Source of the DNA: a virus
Length of the DNA stretch: 32,172 bases
IMG/VR virus record: IMGVR_UViG_3300044646_000709
Coordinates: 1 to 32,172 of that record
Direction: 5' to 3' (one strand)
The notes below the pieces were generated by a model. It saw nothing but the letters and a program-made list of their open reading frames with translations, was not told the DNA's origin and did not search any database. Made by a program: the position numbers and the translations under genes. Shown here in pieces: positions 14,091 through 21,183 of the stretch. How positions within the stretch are numbered: the stretch's first letter is position 1; each line of letters begins with the position of its first letter.

Positions 14091-15323
14091 ATGTCCACCC
14101 CTTCTCTTTTGAATGTCCCTTATCGTCTTAAAGCCGGGACTCTTTATAGCCAAATCCCCGAAACGGGTGCTGGCGATTTTGCGGTTACTCGTTCTGCGAG
14201 TAATGTAGCGACAAGGATTAATTCGCTTGGCTTTATTGAAACTGTTGCCGATAATGTCCCTCGTCTTGACTATCCCCTTGGTGGAGCGGTGAATGGCTGT
14301 CCTGCGTTGCTTGTGGAGCCGAGTGCGGTGAATTATCTTCTAAGAAGCCAAGAATTTGATAACGCAAGTTGGGGGAAAAACGCAACGGGGATTAACACAT
14401 CTATCGGAACAAATGGCATTGAAGCGAATGTCGCTATATCTCCCGATGGTACTCAAAATGCTGATAGGGTAAATTTTCTTTTACAACCTGACGCTGATTT
14501 AGGCTTGACTCAGAATTATGCAGCAGCAACATCTGGTCAAACCTACAATATGAGTATTTGGTTTAAGGGAGAGGGGGCAAACATCGGGAAGCAGATTAAA
14601 GTTCAGATGAAGAGAATAAGTGGCGGAACATTTGTCGGTTCAACCTCTACAATAACGCTTACTTCGGGATGGGTTAGATTTACAAGTCCTGCCATTACGC
14701 TTGGAGCGAGTAATTCTGGTGTTCAGGTAATCGTTTCCTCCAATGATGCTACTAATACGTTAATTTGGGGGTCTCAATTAGAACAAGGCTCCATAGCAAC
14801 CTCCTACATCGGACCCACCACCACCGCAGCCATCACTCGTGGTGCGGATTTGATAAGAAAGACGGGAATCACATCTCTTATCGGTCAATCCGAAGGGACC
14901 GTTTACTTTGAGGTTGAGGTTACAGGTGAGGCAAGGGATAGGTGGATTTGTAGCATTGATTCTTCGGTAAACTCGTTTATCCAAATGGCAATTACTGCAA
15001 GCAGAACAATTCTTGTAAGTTCTTTAAATGCAGGGTCAACGGTTATTAGTCCATTAACATCCTCAGCACTAAGTGTTGGCTATCACAAGATAGCTTTTGC
15101 TTACAATACGGCAACAAATGGATGCATTATGTATATTGATGGAGTCCAAAACCCCGTTGCAACAAGAACGGTCGTTGCTCCTGGCCTTCCTGCTTTTAAC
15201 GATATGTCTGTGGGGAATTTTAGGTCATCAAACACAGACGTACTTAAAGCCCATGTCCGTGCAGATGCCCTCTACCCCAACCGCCTCTCGGATACTGAAC
15301 TCGCAACCCTCACGGCCCCATAA
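14091..15323 (+). CDS. Lectin-like (ConA/LamG) fibre protein, probable receptor-binding
   Basis: 410 aa. Residues 1-80 have the pattern VTRSASNVATRINSLG-IE-V-NVPRLDYP-GG-CP-LLVEP-NYL known from many phage and marine structural proteins. About 85-235 resembles a carbohydrate-binding beta-sandwich (FDNASWGKN, then WFKGEG and GSQLEQGSIATSYI). About 250-405 resembles a LamG/concanavalin-type domain (GTVYFEVEV, then GYHKIAFAYN and MYIDG). It probably binds host surface sugars at the tail tip. Codon use in the middle is more A/T-rich than in the flanking genes, which hints at a domain acquired by exchange. Confidence 0.75.
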   Translation: MSTPSLLNVPYRLKAGTLYSQIPETGAGDFAVTRSASNVATRINSLGFIETVADNVPRLDYPLGGAVNGCPALLVEPSAVNYLLRSQEFDNASWGKNATGINTSIGTNGIEANVAISPDGTQNADRVNFLLQPDADLGLTQNYAAATSGQTYNMSIWFKGEGANIGKQIKVQMKRISGGTFVGSTSTITLTSGWVRFTSPAITLGASNSGVQVIVSSNDATNTLIWGSQLEQGSIATSYIGPTTTAAITRGADLIRKTGITSLIGQSEGTVYFEVEVTGEARDRWICSIDSSVNSFIQMAITASRTILVSSLNAGSTVISPLTSSALSVGYHKIAFAYNTATNGCIMYIDGVQNPVATRTVVAPGLPAFNDMSVGNFRSSNTDVLKAHVRADALYPNRLSDTELATLTAP

Positions 15324-15342
15324 AAACTCGCCCATTCATCCA

Positions 15343-15350
15343 TAAATTTG
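15343..15350 (+). promoter_or_regulatory. -7 box TAAATTTG before the 15358 gene
   Basis: A perfect TAnnTTTG in a 34-base gap, seven bases before the ATG at 15358. The predicted leader is about three bases, so almost leaderless. No upstream TTG at ideal spacing. Confidence 0.6.
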
Positions 15351-15357
15351 ACGCACT

Positions 15358-15612
15358 ATGGCACTACCTACCTTAACCGCAACATCCTTCGTAGCAACGC
15401 AATTACGGCTCACATACGCTGACGGAAGGCAATACTTCCTTAATTATCGGGACATTATCTCCACGGAACTTGATGCAACCGATGGCATTACAAAGGTGCG
15501 GATTTACCTTTCGGGTACTTTGGATGAGTCCATATTCGTGTCCAATGCCGACCTTGTGGCCCTGGGTACCACCGCAGCGGCATTCATCGCAACCCTCAAC
15601 ACTTACCTGTAA
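15358..15612 (+). CDS. Small appendage protein, paralogue of the 13574 N-terminal domain
   Basis: 84 aa. It aligns along its full length with residues 1-80 of the 13574 product, with identical blocks such as GTLD and ALG and a common MAL-LT start. It therefore represents that domain on its own. It has its own promoter and overlaps the holin-like gene by one base. Likely a virion protein made in a different amount from its longer relative. Confidence 0.65.
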   Translation: MALPTLTATSFVATQLRLTYADGRQYFLNYRDIISTELDATDGITKVRIYLSGTLDESIFVSNADLVALGTTAAAFIATLNTYL

Positions 15613-15920
15613 TGGATATCAAGCAGGTATTGACGGAACTCGGCATTAATGTCGGGATGTCCGTAGGAGGCTTTCTCGGAAGCCTCGTCCTCGTAGGAAA
15701 GCAAAAGGGAGCGTCTTTACGCACCCAACTCTTCTCCATCCTCGCAGGAACCTTATCTGCCAATTACCTTACCCCTCTCGCTATCACCTTCCTTGGTATT
15801 GAACTTGAATCCGCTCAATTCGCTATGGCCTTCCTTGTTGGCTTCAGCGGTTTGAGGGTCGTGGAAACGCTCTCCAATTACTTCCATAAGAAAGTTGAAT
15901 CCAAAGGCGATGAGTCTTGA
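15612..15920 (+). CDS. Holin-like membrane protein
   Basis: 102 aa with three hydrophobic stretches, at about 12-30, 42-60 and 68-88, and a charged Lys-rich C-terminal tail. Size, topology and position directly before the endolysin (11-base overlap) fit a holin that times lysis by forming holes in the inner membrane. There is no sequence motif that names a specific holin family. Confidence 0.75.
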   Translation: MDIKQVLTELGINVGMSVGGFLGSLVLVGKQKGASLRTQLFSILAGTLSANYLTPLAITFLGIELESAQFAMAFLVGFSGLRVVETLSNYFHKKVESKGDES

Positions 15921-16518
15921 ACAACGCCTCTCCCCAAGAGTCCCCAAGCTCGTTATAGACCGCTTCCTTGAAATACAGGAGCGGTTTTCTATTAATACCG
16001 ACCTTCGGATTGCCCATTTCTTCGCTCAAACGGCCCACGAATCGGCCAACTTCACCACAACCAAGGAGAACTTCAATTACTCCGCCTCACGGCTCTTAAA
16101 GGTCTTCCCAAGGCATTTCAACAAGGACACGGCCAAGTTATACGCAAGGGATTACATCGCCATAGCCAACAAGGTCTATGCGAACCGCTTTGGCAATACC
16201 GAACTTGGGGATGGATGGAAATACCGAGGCCGTGGGTACATTATGACCACCTTCAAGGCCAATTACGCTGAACTTGACAAGCTCGTCCCCGAAGACCTTT
16301 TGGAGAACCCCGAACTTGTGGCCGGGAGGTATGCGATGCTATCGGCGGGCTACTTCTGGCATAGCCGTAAACTCAACGCCCTTGCCGACAAAGGCTCCGA
16401 TATCGCAACGATTACCCGAATCACGAACAAGATAAACGGAGGCATCATCGGCCTGGATGACCGCATTGCCAAGTTCAACGAGTTCTACGACCTGCTCACC
16501 AAAGGCCAAACCGCTTAA
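15910..16518 (+). CDS. GH19 chitinase-like endolysin
   Basis: 202 aa from ATG 15910; a TTG at 15895 is the only earlier start and is less likely. The GH19 signature is clear: AHFFAQTAHES with catalytic E44, then NYSA-LLKVFPRHF, YANRFGNTELGDGWKYRGRG and TTFKANY. Such phage enzymes cut the glycan strands of peptidoglycan. There is no signal peptide, so it depends on the holin. The ATG lies in the last codons of the holin-like gene, so the two are translated together. Confidence 0.9.
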   Translation: MSLEQRLSPRVPKLVIDRFLEIQERFSINTDLRIAHFFAQTAHESANFTTTKENFNYSASRLLKVFPRHFNKDTAKLYARDYIAIANKVYANRFGNTELGDGWKYRGRGYIMTTFKANYAELDKLVPEDLLENPELVAGRYAMLSAGYFWHSRKLNALADKGSDIATITRITNKINGGIIGLDDRIAKFNEFYDLLTKGQTA

Positions 16519-16519
16519 T

Positions 16520-16527
16520 TATATTTG
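16520..16527 (+). promoter_or_regulatory. -7 box TATATTTG after the endolysin gene
   Basis: A perfect TAnnTTTG two bases after the endolysin stop, 19 bases before the ATG of the 53-aa gene at 16547. Confidence 0.65.
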
Positions 16528-16546
16528 AACCATAAAACGATTCATT

Positions 16547-16708
16547 ATGCCACTCACTAAAGCCAAGGGTTATGGGAAAAAAGCCACCCAAAAAGCCGTC
16601 TCCAAAAACATCAAAGAGCTTACAGAAGCCAACAAGTCCAAGCCTAAAAGCAAAAAGCGAAGTAAGGGTCAGATTGCCGCTATTGCCTATTCTGCTGCAC
16701 GCAAGTAA
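16547..16708 (+). CDS. 53-aa very basic protein, DUF6496-like
   Basis: Frame from ATG 16547 to TAA 16706-16708. The peptide has about 15 Lys/Arg, no acidic cluster, and ends RSKGQIAAIAYSAARK. This resembles the conserved C-terminal segment (KQAIAIALS-AR type) of small phage proteins grouped as DUF6496. It has its own promoter. A nucleic-acid-binding or DNA-packaging-linked role is plausible from its charge; function is unknown. Confidence 0.7.
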   Translation: MPLTKAKGYGKKATQKAVSKNIKELTEANKSKPKSKKRSKGQIAAIAYSAARK

Positions 16709-16714
16709 TTTTGA

Positions 16715-16978
16715 ATGCTGAATAAGATGGAGAACAATACCGTAAAAATCCGTTTTGAGATTGACCTTGAACTCTTGAGCAAGCTTGAGGACTTGGCCGA
16801 AGAAACCGGGCAGACCATTAAGGAGACAATGGTTAAGGCTTTGACCGATTATGTTGAACTCTACGAGGACACGGGTGCGGAGTCGCTATCCGACCACCTG
16901 GAGCCTTACGAAATCACCCAGGAGTTTGACGAGGACGGACGGATAATTCGGGTATTCCCCGAAGACGATGGCTGCTAA
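16715..16978 (+). CDS. Small acidic protein with ribbon-helix-helix-like N-terminus
   Basis: 87 aa from ATG 16715 (ATG 16727 is also possible). One beta strand (NTVKIRFEID) is followed by two helices (LLSKLEDLAEETGQ, then IKETMVKALTDYVELY), the order found in CopG/Arc ribbon-helix-helix DNA-binding proteins. The C-terminal third is acidic. If it binds DNA it could control late transcription. It overlaps the next gene by 11 bases. Confidence 0.6.
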   Translation: MLNKMENNTVKIRFEIDLELLSKLEDLAEETGQTIKETMVKALTDYVELYEDTGAESLSDHLEPYEITQEFDEDGRIIRVFPEDDGC

Positions 16979-17519
16979 CGACAAGGGCTACATCCCCTAT
17001 CGGGGCATCCTCTTCGTTGTCCTGCCCATCGCCATAGGGCTTGGTTTCCTCATTTACACGATGAAGGACTCTCCCCGGCAAATCATTGACAAGCAACAAT
17101 GCATCATTGACTCCTTGGAGCATCGTATGACCCCTTTACAGACCCGTAGAGACACGATAAGGCAAGAGATTGTAAAGACCCAAATCAAATGGCGTGAGAG
17201 GCTCATAGAGGCTTATGAAGAGCCTGAGACGATATGGGTGGAGGCGTATGTCCCTTTGATGCTTGACTCCTGCCAGGAGGTCGGTAAATTGCTTGCGATG
17301 CAAGTGGGGATTGGGGACTCTCTGCTTAGAACCTATGACTCCCTGCTAATTGCATACAAGGCCAAGGACTCGGCTTGTGTCAAGGCCATTGCCACGAAGG
17401 ACAGTTTGGCTTTGGCCTATAAGGGAAAGTGGGCGCAAGAAAGAAAAAACGGGCGCATTTACAGAGTAAGTGCAATAATCGGGAGCGCATTGCTTGGCTC
17501 TTCTTTGTTTAAGAAATAA
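16968..17519 (+). CDS. Membrane-anchored coiled-coil protein, possible Rz/spanin-like
   Basis: 183 aa. One N-terminal membrane segment at about 13-31 (ILFVVLPIAIGLGFLIYTM) is followed by a long helical, coiled-coil-prone region with three cysteines and a weak second hydrophobic stretch at the C-terminus. N-terminal anchor plus periplasmic coiled coil just after holin and endolysin is the layout of an inner-membrane spanin. No partner outer-membrane lipoprotein lies beside it; a 63-aa lipoprotein exists far away at 26855-27046. Function inferred. Confidence 0.55.
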   Translation: MAANDKGYIPYRGILFVVLPIAIGLGFLIYTMKDSPRQIIDKQQCIIDSLEHRMTPLQTRRDTIRQEIVKTQIKWRERLIEAYEEPETIWVEAYVPLMLDSCQEVGKLLAMQVGIGDSLLRTYDSLLIAYKAKDSACVKAIATKDSLALAYKGKWAQERKNGRIYRVSAIIGSALLGSSLFKK

Positions 17520-17523
17520 TCCC

Positions 17524-17531
17524 TATATTTG
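17524..17531 (+). promoter_or_regulatory. Orphan -7 box TATATTTG at the convergent junction
   Basis: A perfect TAnnTTTG lies five bases after the last right-going gene and points into a 91-base gap that ends at a left-going gene. TTTG at 17504-17507 is 16 bases upstream. No coding frame follows it. Confidence 0.6.
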
Positions 17532-17535
17532 TCAC

Positions 17536-17607
17536 ACCACTTTTAGGGTTGTGGTTTTCATTGGAATGCCCGTGAGTAGGCTTTAGGGTGCCGAAAGCGG
17601 GCTTTTT
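17536..17607 (+). ncRNA. Candidate small RNA of about 72 nt
   Basis: The predicted start, five bases after the promoter box, falls on the first base of a hairpin: ACCAC 17536-17540 pairs with GTGGT 17551-17555. A second structure pairs GCCCG 17568-17572 with CGGGC 17598-17602, holds a nested GGC/GCC stem, and is followed by TTTTT (17603-17607). There is no open frame of note. It is a promoter-hairpin-terminator unit whose 3' end would touch the end of the left-going phosphoesterase gene. Confidence 0.45.
17568..17607 (+). terminator. Intrinsic terminator of the right-going strand
   Basis: A GCCCG/CGGGC stem with a nested GGC/GCC hairpin and a T5 tract. It would stop both the candidate small RNA and read-through from the late genes before the opposing genes. 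Confidence 0.6.
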
Positions 17608-17610
17608 CCA

Positions 17611-18486
17611 TTAATAGAATCGGTCGCAGGGAGTGAATGTGGCGAAGACCTGGACTTCCGGCCCACGCCGATTCTTGGACTTCTCTCGCTCCACTTTAAG
17701 CTTCATCCAATAGCCTCCCAAAGGCTTCGGGCCTCTTCCACGCTCAACGTGAAAGCCCATATACCCGTCTGCCCATTCTTCTTTGTACGTTGCCGTGCGC
17801 ACTTGATGAACAGGCTTTTGAAGCAGCATTTTGGTTGACCGGTCATAGCGGTGAATTATATTTTGGTGGTAATAAAGTTCGTGGACGTGGCCCTGCCAAG
17901 TGCAGTCGTAGCCTTCAATGCTTGCAAGGATGCGATAGTCCTGAAGCACTCCTTTGGACACCACCCCTCCCCCAGCGTGACCATGATGATAATGCGTCAC
18001 GAAGTTGCTGGTGTGCAAGGAGTCGTAATGCATCTTGAAATCAATAACGCCCCCATAGCCTCCTATCTCCACCTTGCTACCGCAGGAGTGGTTGAGGATA
18101 GCGACAAAGCGTTGCAGGATATCGGTCTCCTGGTGATGAATGATGCTCGTTTCGTGGTTGCCATAGCCCACCAAAAGGATGATGTCGGCATACGGTGTGA
18201 ACCACTCCACCGCCGTGTCCACAATAGAGTCCAAGTACCGTCCATTGTTGTGTTCGGGGCGAATGTCCTCCTTGCTCCTGCGTGGGTCTCCCTTGCCTTG
18301 CATTAAACAAAAAAAGTCACCATTGACGATGACTTTGACATTCCTTCTCTTTGCTTCTTCTAAATGGTTTTTCAACAGCTCCCGGTCGCACTTGGGGTTG
18401 TCCCAATGGAGGTCGGAGATAAGGAGAAACTCTTGCTCTCTACCGCAATCCACGGAGTGAACATTCTTGCTGTGTTTCGTTATCAT
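17611..18486 (-). CDS. Calcineurin-like metallophosphoesterase
   Basis: 291 aa. All metal-binding blocks are present in order: D25-x-H27 (SDLHWD), G56-D57 (NGDFF), G109-N110-H111-E112, a His-rich HYHHGH at about 165-170, and G199-H200-V201-H202. These define a two-metal phosphoesterase active site. The size suits a phage-encoded phosphodiesterase or DNA repair-type nuclease. It is the last gene of the left-going strand. Substrate unknown. Confidence 0.85.
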   Translation of the reverse strand: MITKHSKNVHSVDCGREQEFLLISDLHWDNPKCDRELLKNHLEEAKRRNVKVIVNGDFFCLMQGKGDPRRSKEDIRPEHNNGRYLDSIVDTAVEWFTPYADIILLVGYGNHETSIIHHQETDILQRFVAILNHSCGSKVEIGGYGGVIDFKMHYDSLHTSNFVTHYHHGHAGGGVVSKGVLQDYRILASIEGYDCTWQGHVHELYYHQNIIHRYDRSTKMLLQKPVHQVRTATYKEEWADGYMGFHVERGRGPKPLGGYWMKLKVEREKSKNRRGPEVQVFATFTPCDRFY

Positions 18487-18489
18487 AGG

Positions 18490-18705
18490 TTAGGTTAAGA
18501 GTGGGTCATCGTAAAGGTCATCCATTTCAATCTTGAAATCGGTCAGTACCGACTCAACTCGCTCCTGCATCTCTGGTTCATCGCTGAAGGTGTGGTGTTT
18601 AAGTTCGGCCAAGGCGAGGTACATCGCAGGGGCAAGCATAGCCTTCTTGTAATTGACCATATCCTGCTCGTTGTCTGTGTCAAACTCAATCGTTATTTTG
18701 GCCAT
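18490..18705 (-). CDS. Small acidic hypothetical protein
   Basis: 71 aa, acidic. It starts with a strand (KITIEFDTDNEQD) followed by helices (YKKAMLAPAMYLALAELKHH) that include the C-terminal SVLTDFKIEM. Its ATG lies 20 bases inside the end of the ParB-like gene. I do not recognise it, though such short strand-helix proteins are frequent in phage early regions. Confidence 0.65.
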   Translation of the reverse strand: MAKITIEFDTDNEQDMVNYKKAMLAPAMYLALAELKHHTFSDEPEMQERVESVLTDFKIEMDDLYDDPLLT

Positions 18706-19282
18706 TGTGTTTTTTTAGGAGGTAAACAACCGCTTCTTCAAAGGTTTCGGCCAAAGATAAAAGTTCATCCCTCACATAGAGAAATTCCTTTTTGTTAAAT
18801 CGGAGGATAATCTTCTGAGCCTTAGCGTTGTCCTTCCGCTCCTCTTCCTGTTCCAACTCTTTTTCAATCTCTTCGGGCATCTGCCAGACATCTATGCCGC
18901 AATCGGCCAAGAGTTGAGCATCCCACTCATTTGCCAAGGCATCGTAATCGTAATCCCCAAAGGCCGAGTTGTCCTTCAGGGCGATGGCCTTCAGTTTCTC
19001 CAAGGGCGTGTCTGCGGAGAGAACCTTGCAGGGTGCCGAATCGTAATTCAGCTCCTTCAAGGCTTTGAGCCTCATATTGCCCCCAATGACCACGAATGTT
19101 TCCTCCAAGGGAAACACAATAAGCTCCCGAAGCTTGAGCATCTCTGGGTCATCCTTGAGGCTTTGGACGAGCTTGTGGAAGCGGTCATCCCGGATGAGCC
19201 TTGGGTTCTTGGGAAGCCCCTCTATCTGCCCGACATTGTTGCGGAGCTTGTAGAGTTTGATTTCTTTGGTTTCGTTCAGCAT
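18686..19282 (-). CDS. ParB-like nuclease-domain protein
   Basis: 198 aa. Residues about 8-100 follow the ParB/Srx N-terminal fold pattern: NPRLIRDDRFHKLVQSL, then LREL-V and VIGGNMRLKALKEL (G67-G68-N69-x-R71). The C-terminal third is a Glu/Lys-rich helical tail. It overlaps the adjacent N6-adenine methyltransferase by 7 bases. ParB-like/methylase pairs are common in phages and some occur as one fused protein, so they probably act together on phage DNA. Confidence 0.75.
   Translation of the reverse strand: MLNETKEIKLYKLRNNVGQIEGLPKNPRLIRDDRFHKLVQSLKDDPEMLKLRELIVFPLEETFVVIGGNMRLKALKELNYDSAPCKVLSADTPLEKLKAIALKDNSAFGDYDYDALANEWDAQLLADCGIDVWQMPEEIEKELEQEEERKDNAKAQKIILRFNKKEFLYVRDELLSLAETFEEAVVYLLKKHNGQNND
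18752..18759 (-). promoter_or_regulatory. Possible internal promoter TATCTTTG
   Basis: A perfect TAnnTTTG on the minus strand inside the 3' end of the ParB-like gene, 46 bases before the ATG at 18705, with the same box as at 770-777. A match inside a gene could be chance. Confidence 0.3.
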
Positions 19283-19998
19283 TGTTCTTGACTAAAAATG
19301 CCGGTGAATTGATTGATTCTTGATTTCGCTATTTCAAAATACTTCTTGTCTAATTCTATCCCGACAAAAGGACGATCGTATTTCATACAGGCTATGGCTG
19401 TTGTCCCGCTCCCCAAGAACGGGTCAATAATGGTGTATTCGTCTGGCAATATGCCGATAATGTTTTCCATCACCTTTAACGGCATTTGACAAGGGTGAGC
19501 GGTTTTCTCCATGCTCACATTCTTGACTTGATTTATTTCCCACCAATCGTATAGCTTGGCCTTTTTGCCTTCCGCTATCATCTTGGCAACCCTTTTATCG
19601 GATGGATTTTTGTAATCTTGGCCGACCTTCTTGAAGTCTGGCTTCACGCCAAAAAAAGCGATGTCCCTGTGTTGCTTGCCGGTGTTTGAATTGTAAACCC
19701 AGCTAACCACTTTTTCAGGGAAAAGGCCAATGTTGAATGCGTGCTTATACAAAGCCTCTGGGTAATGGATAATAACCTGCCTGTTTATCCCAAAGATGTC
19801 AGAGAGCCAAGTGTAATACATATCCTCACTCATTCTGTCAAGGTACTCGTTGTAATGATAACCTATATTGAATGGTGGATCGCTTACAAATATGCACTTG
19901 GATAGGTCAAGGCCTATTGATGATAATACAGAAATGTTGTCTCCATTGTATATGGTCACATTTCCAATGGAGTGAGCGTTGTAGGGTTTGGTTGTCAT
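19276..19998 (-). CDS. DNA N6-adenine methyltransferase, beta class
   Basis: 240 aa. The catalytic motif IV DPPFN at 40-44 comes before the SAM motif I DPFLGSGTT at 192-200, and KTAHPCQMP lies just before motif I: the beta-class order. DPPF points to adenine N6 (DPPY/DPPF) rather than cytosine N4. No restriction partner is present, so it is an orphan methylase that may protect phage DNA or guide the ParB-like neighbour. The ATG at 19998 follows the leader TACCCTAAAACCCAAC. Confidence 0.85.
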   Translation of the reverse strand: MTTKPYNAHSIGNVTIYNGDNISVLSSIGLDLSKCIFVSDPPFNIGYHYNEYLDRMSEDMYYTWLSDIFGINRQVIIHYPEALYKHAFNIGLFPEKVVSWVYNSNTGKQHRDIAFFGVKPDFKKVGQDYKNPSDKRVAKMIAEGKKAKLYDWWEINQVKNVSMEKTAHPCQMPLKVMENIIGILPDEYTIIDPFLGSGTTAIACMKYDRPFVGIELDKKYFEIAKSRINQFTGIFSQEQC

Positions 19999-20006
19999 GT
20001 TGGGTT

Positions 20007-20276
20007 TTAGGGTAAATCAATTTCTCCGAAGAACGGCCTCTTGTCTGCGCTCTTGGCCCCCTTGCAAGACCACAACGCCCTTGCGAACCAATTCGGAGAA
20101 TGCGTCTCCGTTTTGATACCGGCAGAGCGAGAGCAATAGTTGTCCCCCTTCGGAGTGCCTGGAGCAATGGTATAGCCCGATGCCCCGAACTGCACGGTCT
20201 TGCCATCCTTGGTGGCCGTGTATTTCTTTCCTTTTGCGGATGACTTAGTTATCATCCATCCTCTAAACTCTGGCAT
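20007..20276 (-). CDS. Hypothetical protein with YCSRS motif
   Basis: 89 aa, basic. A strand-rich N-terminus (KKYTATKDGKTVQFGASGY) is followed by GTPKGDNYCSRSAGI and NWFARALWSCKG, with two conserved-looking cysteines. I recall similar short proteins in unrelated phages but no function. It lies between the methylase and a gene with its own promoter. Confidence 0.6.
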   Translation of the reverse strand: MPEFRGWMITKSSAKGKKYTATKDGKTVQFGASGYTIAPGTPKGDNYCSRSAGIKTETHSPNWFARALWSCKGAKSADKRPFFGEIDLP

Positions 20277-20281
20277 AGCGT

Positions 20282-20755
20282 TTATTTTAAGCGTCTGATA
20301 ATCATATCGTGCGGAGCAGGAGGAACGCCACCAAAGTACGCAGGAAGCGTGTAGGTGATGAGCGGTATGCGAACCTTGAAGGTCGTTGATACATCGTTAA
20401 TCCATACCGAAGCGTTGTTGCCTTGGTTGGATATTAAGCACCTGACCTTCTGCCCGAACTGAACCTGGCAGAGGTAGCGTATCTCCCGAACGCCATTCAC
20501 ATACGAGGTGGCGTACATCTTGATATATTGCCCTTGCTCGTGGGGCATCCAACATACCCTTACCGAATTTCGCTTGTGGTATGGAAATCCAGACACGCCC
20601 CAAAGTTTGTTGATGCCATAGCCTTCCAATCCTGTTTGCTTGTAAAGGCAAGACTCCGTGAACTCGTATTCCCTCCGCCATACCGTGCCTATTGTTGGGA
20701 GCATCGGGTCGTTCTCGGCCCAATTCTTTCCTTCCTTGATGACTATTCGTTTCAT
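20282..20755 (-). CDS. Hypothetical beta-sandwich-like protein
   Basis: 157 aa, rich in aromatic residues and alternating strands. The pattern NKLWGVSGFPYHKRNSVRVCW, then MYATSYVNG and REIRYLCQVQFGQK, suggests a beta-sandwich domain. No family is assigned. A promoter box five bases before its ATG should give an almost leaderless mRNA. Confidence 0.65.
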   Translation of the reverse strand: MKRIVIKEGKNWAENDPMLPTIGTVWRREYEFTESCLYKQTGLEGYGINKLWGVSGFPYHKRNSVRVCWMPHEQGQYIKMYATSYVNGVREIRYLCQVQFGQKVRCLISNQGNNASVWINDVSTTFKVRIPLITYTLPAYFGGVPPAPHDMIIRRLK

Positions 20756-20760
20756 AGGCT

Positions 20761-20768
20761 CAAAATTA
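20761..20768 (-). promoter_or_regulatory. -7 box TAATTTTG (minus strand), near-leaderless start
   Basis: A perfect TAnnTTTG on the minus strand in the 17-base gap between two genes, five bases from the ATG at 20755. Confidence 0.6.
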
Positions 20769-20772
20769 GTGG

Positions 20773-21177
20773 TTATTCGGTGAAATAGCTGTCTATGATG
20801 GCCTTGGCCGAATCAAAGGAGTTGGCCGTGCAAGCGAGATAGCCCTTTCGCAAAAGCCTCTGAATCATCTCCCATTGCTCGGCAAAATGCTCCGTTGCTG
20901 GTTGGCCATTCTTCTTGAAGAACCGCACCCCTGGACGCTTCAGCTCAATGAACAAGCCGTGATACCCTTTCCTTGGCTCAAAGATGAGCAGGTCTGGTAT
21001 CGCTCTTGACGAGCGGAGTTTAGCGGTCTTAACGGCAAGGCCCATTGGCAATCGTATGCCTGATAGGTCGGAAGTGAATATCGCTTGTGGGTAATTGAGT
21101 CGGATGTAGAGGCATAGGCTCTTTTGGAGGTCGTATTCGGATTGTACGGGAACCTTTGGGCTTGGGCATTTCTTCAT
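20773..21177 (-). CDS. VRR-NUC family PD-(D/E)XK nuclease
   Basis: 134 aa. The family pattern is present: E14 in the N-terminal helix, IPDLLIFE with catalytic D62, then GLFIELK with E78 and K80, Q101 in the following helix, and GYLACTANSFD-A--II-Y at the end. The Val-Arg-Arg-type central region is replaced by RSSRAIPD. Stand-alone VRR-NUC proteins in phages are thought to act as structure-specific nucleases in replication or recombination. It lies in the replication gene cluster. Confidence 0.8.
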   Translation of the reverse strand: MKKCPSPKVPVQSEYDLQKSLCLYIRLNYPQAIFTSDLSGIRLPMGLAVKTAKLRSSRAIPDLLIFEPRKGYHGLFIELKRPGVRFFKKNGQPATEHFAEQWEMIQRLLRKGYLACTANSFDSAKAIIDSYFTE

Positions 21178-21183
21178 TCTTTG

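Noticed and set aside
17851-18306. 151-aa plus-strand frame opposite the phosphoesterase
   Set aside because: The minus-strand gene has every metal-binding motif; the plus frame is its shadow.
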